64,000 nucleotides of DNA from Tridacna crocea (lineage: Eukaryota; Mollusca; Bivalvia; Cardiida; Cardiidae). Location of the stretch: assembly GCA_943736015.1 (NCBI GenBank), contig OX031058.1, positions 13,665,001 through 13,729,000 on the forward strand, given 5' to 3'. Numbering within the stretch: the stretch's first letter is position 1; each line of letters opens with the position of its first letter. Of this stretch, positions 48,801-60,800 are shown piece after piece. The position numbers and the translations under genes were made by a program. Under the pieces are notes generated by a model. It did no database searches. It was not told the DNA's origin and saw only the letters and a list, made by a program, of their open reading frames with translations.

Positions 48801-51800
48801 TTTCAAAAGGCTTCTTTCTCAGGGTCATTAAAAGTTGGGATTGTCTGGTGAAGAGTTAAAACATAGGTCACAAGGAAAAATCAGAGAAAAACCTTGTGTG
48901 CATGCTAGAGATTTAATTTTCAGTTTGATACAGGCATGAACAATAGTCTAAATGCTAGTCTTGGTTACATATCTCTAACAAATTTAGAAATAGGTCAGAT
49001 TGATAAAAAGGTAGGTCTGCAACACCCCATCTTCGCAAGCCAAGGCTGATGATTCACTACGCTACTCTACCCTTGGCGGATCGAGCTTGATTTTTACATT
49101 TCCCTGATACACTTTTTCATTGGATGCAGCCAGCTCTAACTGCAACGAATGAAATCGCTTGTAGCATTTCATCTTTGATAAAAATAGAACAAGGTCGCTA
49201 CCTTTCAAATAGATGGTAAACATGGAAACCCACATGGATGTCTGCTTATGGCTTCATGTGTATTCGTAAGCGGTTTGTAAAACAATATTTCATTAGCTTT
49301 TAGAAATATGATGTAAAGGGGGATAATCCAATAAAGGGCACATCGCAGGAATCTCGAAATTGGGCTCAGTCAGCCAAGGTAAGATCCATGTTGTGATCGT
49401 AAACTTGGCTCACGAAGATGGCAAAACCCATGTGTCTTACGTCCTCATAAACAGGATCTTGTCAGCCTTAGCTCTGTGATTTTGCTCAGATGAGTGCTTT
49501 AGGGCTAATTGTCTTTTGGTTATAGTTTTTATGAAGCAAGACTTAGTAACTATGTGGAAAAAATCATGCTTTTCCTACTCTGTATTGTTTTCTAAAATAA
49601 CAGTTAAGATATAAACATTGGACAATTAACATGAATCTCATGTTCTGATAATGCTATATCCAATTGAATTATTCTGAAAATAATGCAGAGATACATATGG
49701 GTCCTACTACTCAGAAAAAGTTGTGTGTAATACAAGCAGCCTCCCTATACACCTCTGATTACATGTGTGACCCATCGTGCGAATAGGGACCATCTGGGAA
49801 CTGCAAAAGTGTGAACCCTGGTCAGGCTGCGCAAACTGCTGTTATGATATTTTCTGTAAGAAAAGTGGGCATTCTACTTTGTTATACAATCTTTTTTGAA
49901 CTATCAACTTAAATTGACCTTCACTATTGTTGATCTGTTTTCATGTAATTGATGTGCAGAATTCCCAGATGATCCCTTTTCATGTGACAGGTGACAAATG
50001 TATATAGATATTTTGTATGCATGAAAGTGCTTTTTATCTTGCATCTAACACCTATTACATGTACTAACTAAAAGTGCAGAAAATATATAACACATGGTGT
50101 ATTTTTATTTCATATAGGAAGAGAAAAAAGAAGAAAAACCACCGGTGACCACTGTCTTTGTAGGCAATATAAGTGACAGAGCACCTGATTCAATGGTCAG
50201 AACTATGCTACAAGTAAGGTTTTGTTTTGTCTGTTTTCTCTAGAATGCTTATTTTAGCTGATCTGTTTTTTTTTACTCTTCAAATTCTATGAGATCAAGA
50301 TTTGAAGAAAAGTATCTCTTAACCCATTACCACACAATCCCTACTTTGGACGCCCCTGAGAAAGAAGCCTTTTGAAAACACTATGGGAAAAGGAGAAAAT
50401 GCTGGTAACCAGCATTTTCTCCTTTTCCCACAGTGTTTTCTACCCTTCCCAGATCAAATTTCTATTTTTTAGTTACCTTTATTTTGTCGTCTGCACTTGC
50501 TTTCAATTTGGACCAGTCTAAAATTTTTCTCATTTGGTAAAGAGTTAAATTTGTCTCCAAAATCTAAGTTTGGTGTACTGGACTGCCTAAAAATTTAAAA
50601 TACCCGCATTATCCGATAAGGTTTATGTTTATGACTTGAATTATTTTCTGGATCTCGAATTTGTTTTGTTTTTTTTTTTCTTGAAACTTACGAGCATAAA
50701 AAATTTTGTCGCTATTTAATGAAAAATCATGCAGAAGAAATGTTAGAGGCAGCTAATCAATCTTTTTTATTGTAGAGATGTGGAAATGTACTAAGTTGGA
50801 AACGAGTGCAGGGGGCCTCTGGTAAATTACAAGGTAAGCTTGTTTTACTTAATGTTTGTGTTTGTTTGGTGCAAGAGTATAAGTTATATATAGTTGCATG
50901 GGACCACATCTCGGTGACTTCTGTGCTAATTTTATGGAGCATTTTCCTTTAGGTTACTGTTAAATTCAGTGATTTTTGTACTACATGACCAAGGACCACT
51001 GATTGTAGGCACCAAAAGACCATATTTTTTTCGTATCAAAACTGGCCATCATAATGGTAGATCAATTGACCCATAACTCATTACCAAACAACAAAATTTT
51101 AACTTTGTCCAAATCGAAAGCATTTGCAGATGACAAAATAAAAGTGACTGAAAATTTGAAATCTGTTTTGCGAACGGCAGAAAACATTGTGGAAAAAGGA
51201 GAAAATGCTGGTCACCAGCATTTTCTCCTTTTCCCACAATGTTTTCGAAAGGCTTCTTTCTCAGGGGCTTCAAAAGTAGGGATTGTGTGATAATGGGTTA
51301 AGTTTGATACAAACTTCAGTTTATCCTAATTAAAACATCACAGCATGCCAAACAGCTCATTATTCTTCGACAATTTTTCAAAGACTCAGAACCATGGTCA
51401 CAGGTTTGGAATATGATATTCTGATGCATATTTATTTGCTATATTTACAGCATTTGGATTTTGTGAATATGAAGATCCAGAAGCCACGCTGAGGTGCATG
51501 AGACTTTTGAATGAGTGGGAAATTTCAGACAGAAAACTAGTGGTCAGTAATTTTGTTTTATGTTGGTCAGTAATTTTGTTTTATGTGAAATCATATTGGT
51601 ATGATGCAACAATTCATATTCTATCAAATGTTCCAAAACATTGTGGCACTGGAAGAAATAACTTTTAATAACAAATTTGTCCTATAGCCTCAGTATAATT
51701 TTCTCTTGTAACCTTGTTTTAATTTGTAATGTGTGTTGATAGTCCCTGATGTGAAGTGTCATTTTCATTCAGAATTGTCTGCCTCAAGTATCGTTCAGGA

Positions 51801-54800
51801 GTTTAGTTAGTTTATTGCTAAGTCTGTTTGTCAGGATTAAAATAGATCTGCTGATCATTTAAACACCTTGCCTTCATATGTAAATACCTTAGAATAAAAA
51901 CAAGAAAAGAAATTCATCTTTGTTGATTTACCAGCTAATATTGATTAATATTTCGAAACACATGCTGTAAGAGTTGTTTTGTGAGGAATGCCTTTAATGT
52001 TTGAATGTGGATGTGTTACAGCTAGGCAAATAAACCAAGGGGATGATTGCCAAAGGGGATAAATAGTGTTGTCATGATTTGCCATAATCAGACTTGAGAC
52101 TGTTTTGAAAATCTAATTTGAATAGTTGAATCTATCTTTACCCTTACAGGGCTGATACCAGGTTTGTCCCTTATGTACATATTAAGATCAAACTGCATTC
52201 TTTTGCCAGCCTTTGCAACAATTACTGTAACTCTTTTCAAAACAAGCCCTGGTTTTACATGTCTGCAGTATGAGTCTAGAAAACACTGTGGGAAAAGGAG
52301 AAATTGCTCATAACGAGCAATTTCTCCTTTTCCCACAGTGTTTTCTAGCCTATCGGCAAAACTTTCTGCCATTGTCATCAAATTCAAAATTGTCATCTGC
52401 AAACACTTTGAGTTTGCGACAGTCTAAAATTTGTCATTTGGGAAGGGGTTAATGGCAATATTTGCATTTGTGTTGATTAGAAATATCCATTTTATTATTT
52501 TGGCATTGCAAGGGTTGAAGAAGACATCCTTATCAGTAGCAGTTCTAAATAATAGTGGAAGAAATAGATATTTTATCTTTAAGAATACTGCTTTTCAGAT
52601 ATTCCCGATTTGTTTTCCAGGTAAAAGTAGATGCTAAAACAAAGACTCTGCTTGATGATTGGAGATTAAAGAAAAAGGAGAGAGAAAAGGGGGCTGGAAA
52701 AGATGAAAATGGAGACAGTAAGGAAGATGGTGAAGTTGGCAAAGAAGATTCAGAAGAAGAACTGGATGAGTTTACTAAAAGGGAAGACAGGGTTGCAAAA
52801 GCAGGTTTAGATGCGATCATGAGAGAATATGCTTTTGAACTAGCTAAAGAACCTTCAAATTCAAAACCTGTTGGTAAGTTTTAACACATTTAAACTTTGC
52901 TATTTTTGCAGAAGTGAAAGATATTTTTGCTGTATCTCATTATTTTAGAAATATTGACACTTGGTAAGAAGTTTGATGGGGGAATTTTGTTGACTTGCTA
53001 GGCTATAAAAACCGGGGCCCGTATTCACCAACAATTCTTGAGAATATTCTCAGTCTTATTCTCCAAAGTTTTCAAAATTTGTAAGTAACACTACTTCTGA
53101 TTGGCTAAACCGAACGGTTTAGCCAATCAGAAGTTGTGTTACTTAACAAATGTAGAAAACTCTGGAGAATAAGACAAAGAATTTTCTTAAGAATGGTTGG
53201 TGAATACGGGCCCTGATTGTGTATTTTGGACATAACATTCAGGTGCATTGAAGATTTCTTGGATGAGGCTGTACAAGCCTTTTTATGGCAAAACTTTGTG
53301 CAGGATCCTTTAACCCATTACCACGCAATCCCTACTTTTGACGCCCCGTAGAAAGAAGCCTTTTGAAAACACTGTGGGAAAAAGAGAAAACACTGGTAAC
53401 CAGCATTTTCTCCTTTTCCCACAGTGTTTTCTACCCTTTCCAGAAAAAATTTCAATTTTTGAGTCGCCTTTATTTTGTTGTCTGCAAATGCTTTCAATTT
53501 GGACCAGTCTAAAATTTTCTCGTGTGGTAAAGAGTTAAGTTAGACATGTCTTAACTCTGTACCAAACAATCTTAAGTTTGAACAAGCTCAAGGAAATGGG
53601 CTTGTCTATTGTAGAGGAAATGTTGTTAACCAGTGTTTTCTCTCTATACTGGAGGTTTCTTTTTCTACCAAAGACAAATTCCATCATGATCAGTTGATCC
53701 ACAATTGGCCATGTGTTGTTCGCAAATGCTTTGATATGTTAAAGTCTAAAATTTTGTTGTCTTGTTAGGTATTAACTCTTTACCACACAATCCCTACTTT
53801 TAACGACCCTGAGGAAGAAGCCTTTTGAAAACATTGTGGGAAAAGGAGAAAATGCTTTCTACTCCTCCCAGGCCAAATTTATATATTTCAGTCACATTTA
53901 TTTTGTTGCCTGCAAATGCTATCAAATTGGATTCAGCTAAAACTTTCTGGTGTGGGAAAGAGTGAAAATGATTTTTCTTTTTTATAGGGATATTAGATCA
54001 ATAGAACAGTTGGAAAACAGAATTCTGCAGACTCAGAGAAAAGTGAATGTTGTCCTGCTATAAAGCAACAAATATTTAGCTGTATGATAGGAGTATTGTT
54101 ATTAGTTATAAAATTTTTGCCTCCTGAAGGCAGCGTTAGAGAAAGTGCTTGTTTTTTTCCAACTGAACATGAAAGTTAATCTCATTTGATATTCTTTAAC
54201 CCATTACCACACAATCCCAACTTTTGACGCCCCTGAGAAAGAAGCCTTTAGAAAACATTGTGGGAAAAAGAGAAAATGCTGGTAACCAGCATTTTCTCCT
54301 TTTCCCACAATGTTTTCTACCCTTCACAAAACAAATTTTAAATTTTCAGACACTTTTATTTTGTCGTCTGCAAATGCTTTCAATTTGAATCAATCTAAAA
54401 TATTGTTGTTTGGTAATGGGTTAAACTTGTTGTTTGAACTGTCAAGTCTTCTCTTTCATAGAACCAGTGAGTGAAATTCCCAAAGTTCCTATGCCTCCCT
54501 TGAAGAAAAAAGATGATTCACAACTGAGAGATACGGTATGTTACATAAATGATTCGTCTGTGTGTTTTAGTAAAATTTTTTGGAACGGTGGGGGGTGGGG
54601 GGAAGGAGAATCATACATTGAATATTGAACTGCCTGTGTAAAGTGCAACAAGAAGTACAAACTTTTTAATGTTTTGCTTTATTTCTCCTAAATATTTTGC
54701 GGCTTATAGAAATCCTGTAAGTTGTTTATAGCTGCTAACTCTACTCACTGACCATTTGTAGACCAAGATCGGACTGCACAGAACCTGCAGTTTCATTTCT

Positions 54801-57800
54801 TTAGGTGAGTGCAACACTTCTAAGTGCCTGTACAATGTACAGGCACTTAGAATAGTGTTGCACTCACCTATGGATTTGTGATCTAGACTATCCAATACAG
54901 GCATAATGCCCCTAAAATGATTTTGAAACAGCGAAATTTTTCTATCGTCTGAAAAGTTTCATTTGACTTAGTTTTCTGGATAGAGGTTAAAGTATTGTTT
55001 CTGTAGTGATAGATGACATCAAAAGGTAAAGGTTTAGGGCTATAAGCTTAACCCTGCTCAAAATAATCCAGAATTTTAATTATCCTGGAGGGAGAAGGCT
55101 CTAAAAACATGTTGAGATAGGCAAAATTGCTGGTAACCAGCATTTTCTCCATTTAGCACAATATTTTATACCATTTGAATTTTAAAATTTATGTACAAAA
55201 GTTTTATATTGGAAAAGTCTAAAATTTTCTCAATGTGGTAAGAAGTTGTGCAAATTCGATTTTTGTATTACAAGATTGCAGAAACCATACATTTAACATT
55301 GGATTTAGAAGTGAATTTTTTAAAGTGAACCAGAAATAAAACTGTGATCAAGAGACTTTACTCTTTGGAAAATATGAGATTATAAATCTTTAAAATTTTA
55401 AGTATTTGCAGATGAAAATAATTGATAGGTTTTGTCTTTGATAGGGTTAAAAGCATTGTGGGAAAAGGAAAAAAATGCTGGTTACCATTACATCTTTCTT
55501 TCCTACAATGCTTAACCCATTACCACACAATCCCTAACCCTAACCCTGAGAAAGAAGCCTTTAGAAAACATTGTGGGAAAAGGAGAAAATGCTGGTAACC
55601 AGCATTTTCTCCTTTTCCCACAATGTTTGCTACCCTTCACAAAACAAATTTCAAATTTTCAGTCACTTTTATTTTGTCGTCTGCAAATGCTTTCAGTTTG
55701 GACCAGTCTAAAATATTGTCGTTTGGTAATGGGTTAAGAAAATTTGGGTTGTGAAAACCAGATTATTTGGTAAAGAGTCAATAGATATGATCACCAACAG
55801 GATGGACATTCGGGAGCTCATGACTCTATTTTTTTGTTTAGATTACTGGCAACTTTTTATCCTTATGGTGTTATAGAATTGTTGCTGGTCTACTTCATTG
55901 GTGCATTTTTTTCACAATTTACAGGGTCTGGATGATTTGAATGTAGATGATGATGCCAAAGATCTCATAAACAGAGAAATTCGAACTTTCAGAAATTTAC
56001 ACAAGGTGAATATCAGTGTTTTCATTTTCACTATACCTCACTTGAGGCTTTTGTTTTACATTGGTTGCTAAAGGAGGGAATGATAATATCTATTGGTTAT
56101 CATCTATATAAAAGGGAAACCTATCAGAAAATTGAATAAGGAGTTAACTTTAACTAGGATTCTAAATTCATGCAGATCTTAGTTTATTGGGGGATTAATG
56201 TACATGTGGCTACATTTTTACAGAGTTTGATATGTCAAATAAATATTTTTTTTATCTGTTGCATGTGCTAAAAAGCCAGGTTATCTGGTAGCCATATGTT
56301 ACATAAACTATTTCAGGCATATTTTATTCTTGTCTCTAGAAAAAGGTATTTTGGGTTCTGCTGCCAAGTCCGAGGCTGTGATACAAAGGTTTAAGTAATA
56401 CCGATATTTGATGAAGTAACTCGATATTCATAAATAATATGCATGACTCTGTAGTGTAGGGAACTGTGCTATTGTGAAACATTATTTGTGTATTTTATTT
56501 TTGATAGCTGATTGATTTATTTAAAGGTACGGTGGGTTAATTATCTAAGATTTTGAGCATAATGCTTTCTGGAAAACTTGCTAAACAAAAGAGTATGTCT
56601 TGTGGGTATCCCAAAACATGGAAGCAAGGGTAGTATTGATTCAGGTTATTGTGAAGCAGTCACTTGAAATTATATCCTATCATGTATATTTTGGTATTTA
56701 AGCCGATTCCAATCTGATATTCTGATATTCATGTAACATTTTGAAAAAAAAAAATCATTCTGTCCAATGATAAACTGAACTTTGAATTTTTTTTTCAGTT
56801 TTTCCCATCTAAATTTCAATCTAAATTAATTAAATATTTTTTTGCACAAAGTTCTGTGAGAAAATTATAATAAGAGTTGAAAATGATTGGTTGCACCATG
56901 TCCTTTTTACTTAGATGTTTGTCAGATTTTCTCCTCAAAATTTGCTTCTCCATAGTAAAGCCAAATACCTCAGCCTTTAATGTATCATGATATTAATTGG
57001 TTGTATTTCATTAATTCGATAAAAAATAGATTCTGTCGAAGCCAAATGCAAGACTTGCATCCTCGTGCAAAGCCGTTTAATAAATATGTGAAAAAAAGGT
57101 CTGGTAAGTGTTTACAAAACTTTTGTATTGAAATGTTTAGTGGTAGGGACCTGAATATTGGAATATCCTGTGTGAGTATTCTCTTATTTTAATGTCTAAA
57201 TTCTTCCTTTCATGATACAATGAATCCATCAATCCCCAAAAATTCTCAAAGGTTTCATGAGAGTTACATAGAATTTTGAAGACTATTAAAGAGTTTGGTT
57301 TAACTGTATTAAAGGAAGTAGATCATACTCATTCACTAGCATGATCTTTCCTTTAATTTCTGTTACTGGCCATGTATGAACCGTCCCATAATTTTACTGA
57401 CCCTGATGAAGACAGCTTTCAAAATCGTTGTTGAATAGCCATCTCTGCTTTTCCCACAATATTTTCTTTATTCCAAATACTAATGTGATCATTTCTGCCA
57501 CATTTAACTGTTTACCAAACAACAAAATTTAGACTTGTCCCTATAGGAAGCACTTGAATTAAATTCAATTTAAGTGATGATTTCAATCTTTTAAAGGGCT
57601 TGGAAAGAAAGTCGAGTCGGGACTGGTATGAGAAAGCCAGGATGCACATAGTAGGTGCTCTGACCTCTGTGATATGATATAATTAGATTAAACAGTGTTA
57701 TATCCAATATAAACTAACAAAATTTATCACACATGCAAATATTTTCAAACAGTATGGTAAAAAGTTCTTTCAAACCTAAACCATTGAAAGTTAAAATAAC

Positions 57801-60800
57801 TTGGCTAACATCAACTTGAACAATGTACATAAGTTCTCATCTTTCACCACTGCTTTCCAGTAAGATGGCCCAAGAATTTTAAGACATAACATTAAAAACT
57901 TTAAAGGGTTAGGACGCTGTAGGTTGAAGATGCAAAAGTGCCAGTATCAAAGAAGTAAGTGACCCTACTGTACTAAGATGGTTCTTTTCCGTTATTCCAA
58001 TGGATGCTGACAAAGTAAGTGCAATTACGTTACATATAGAATATATTGCTATTCATACTGTATACAACTTTGTGTGTTGTGCATTAAGAAAATATACAAA
58101 AAGCACAGAATTCTGTAGTTTTTGCTTCTTTGATTCTTTAAATCAGTCAGAAAACCTTCATACTTCATACACAGAAGTTTAAATGTTCCCAAATTCAGGT
58201 GATGTGTACTGTGGGTTTGTATAAATTGAAAAAATTGATGAACAGATTCTGCAGAGAAATCAAGAAATATTGAGAGAGAGTGACATACTAATGACAATTT
58301 TCCACGAGTATGAAAATCTGTTTTAATTTTTTATTTTACATGTATTTGACATTTTCTGCCTGAAGTGTTGATTCCTGAATTACCTTTGAGCAACCAGGAG
58401 ATATGTTTCTCTTGTGAATAGATTTAATTTTGCCAGTTTATGTGTATTTGCAGTAAAGGTTGATACCAAAAAATGTGTCTGTGCAATACAGAAATTGCTA
58501 TTTTGTGGGTATTATTTATTAAAGAAATGTGTAACATTTTTCTGATGTACGGGAACTCTGTACTTTAGACCCTACGTGAGATGGTCACTTTTTTGTCTTC
58601 TTTCTGACCATTTTCTTGCTTATACAAAGCGCTCATATCTTTATCTCTGCAAGATAAAACGGGATGAGTGTTGAAGATTTAACTTGTAAATTTTGACAAA
58701 TACCTACTGATTTCGATTAATAGCACTTTCTTTGGGAAATCATAAATACATATCTAATGAGGTTGTCCTTTCAAAGTAGAACATAATTTAGATATTGAAA
58801 TTTACATTAAGAGGACACAATTTTAGCACACAAAGTTTGGTACCATGATATATACATGCATTAAGTTAGATTCTTTACAGCAAAAAAATCTCTCTCGTGG
58901 AAACAGAACTGTTGGTATTTAAATCTACCAAGTTCTTAACTATCATTCAGTGTTGTATGATATAGGGGAGAATTAGGGACTGTCTGATAGAAATATTCAT
59001 GGAGGTGAGTTTTTGATTGATTTGTGTACAAACACACACATTGTTATTGTAGCCAGTAATTAATTGGTTTCCTTGAATGATGTGCCTTGTTCATGAAAAA
59101 TGAATACAGGAAAAAGAAAAAAAACAGTCCTTAAGACTTCCAAGTGTGCTTGTCATTTCTTTTGTAGACAGCATAGAGCAAGATCACTTTGCATAAACTG
59201 TGTTGTGGTCGTGTATCTACTTTGTCATACAATTTGTATAGTGAAGAAAAAGCAGCCCAAAAAATGCAATGCTTGTGACTTGGTACTTGTTTCCGTCTGA
59301 AAATGTCTGTTTGATATAAAGGGTGCCTTAGGGATCAATTAAATAGGCAAACATATATTTAGGGATAACACTGTGTTTTGTTTAGGCAGCATGATTACCT
59401 GACGTTTACTGAAGACCGCCCTTGTTTTATGCCTCAGTGCTTAAGAGGTTGGGCACTTAAGTTCTTTTTGCAAAATCTACATAGTTCCTTCTCACCTTGC
59501 AAGGAAATGATTACTAAGATAATTGTTCAGAGTTGCCCCTGATGTAAAATGTTTGCAGTTCTGTTGAAATGACCCAACATAAGCTGTCAGTCTTCAAAAA
59601 TTGAAAATATTGTCTATATGATTGTTTACATTTAGAGCAAGGCTATTGAATAATAGACCATCTCAGACTTGCTTACAAGTACTTCTAGAAGTCAGACTGG
59701 AAAAAACAATGGTTCTTCTGAGTAGATCTGTATAGAATAGAATACTGAAAAAAATCCACCTGATAGTTTGGCAATTTTAAGTCTGGATTCTGCAGCTATG
59801 TTGAATAGCAGTGTGTAATTCCTGTATAGTCTCTCATGACTTGTTTGCACTCAAAGTTAGTTTCATAGAGTTGGTACTTGATGTGATAAAGATGGATGCA
59901 AAAACATTTAAATAGAAACAATTTATCAGTATGTCTGACTCCAAAATGCCTTTCAACTTCTTTTTCTGATGCCTTTTTCTGTTTGTGTAAAAGTTTGGCC
60001 AATTTTTCAAATTCTACATGCAACACTGTGAAACCAAAAAAGATGCATTGCCTTTTATATAATGCACTTTCATCCCAAGTCATTTCTTGGTTCTCAAATG
60101 GAAATGATTGGAGGAAGAAAGAAAGAAATCCAATGTGACAACATAACCTAGGATCTGACTGCATCTTGTCAGTGACTGCTATAAAAAAAATGGGGATATT
60201 TTTAGTCTGTAAAAAAGACAACAGCCAAGACATTCATTTACAAGTGTATTTCACAAGGTCATTGGCAGTGGATACATAAGGTCAGGCTGCTAGTGTTACA
60301 CATTCTGGCCTTGGATGCACACTGTACAAAGCTTTACTGACGATTCAAAGATATAGTATTAACCCTTTACTCCATAGATACTCATTTCTGCACATTGCTT
60401 GTAGGAGCCTTTGGAAAACATTGTGGCAAAAGGTGAAATTGCTCGTCACGAGCAATTTCACCTTTTGCCACAATGTTTTCTACACTATCAAAAGGTGTCA
60501 TATACACATAAGAAACAGCTTTATCCTTGCTGTTATTTAGGGTCAATTAGAGATGCCATAGATATGCCTTATGGGGTAAAGGGTTAAGAAATAGTTACGG
60601 AGGATGGCCATGCAAAGCAATAGATGGTGTTTGAATGTTAGGGTAGCTGTGGAAGTCTGAGGTCCAAATTCATCAACCATTCCAAATTGCATTTGAAATT
60701 TTCATTTAGAAAGTAACACAACTTCTGATTGGCAAAACAACAAGATTTATTCAGAAAATTATTTTTTGTAGCAAATCTATTTAGGATAGATGATGAATAC

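Noticed and set aside
52545..52820. Ser/Pro-rich minus-strand ORF
   Set aside because: Antisense shadow of RBM25 exon 7.
59796..60233. 145-codon minus-strand ORF in RBM25 intron 9
   Set aside because: Longest ORF in the window, but no recognisable domain, no splice context and no repeat homology. Kept only as a remark.
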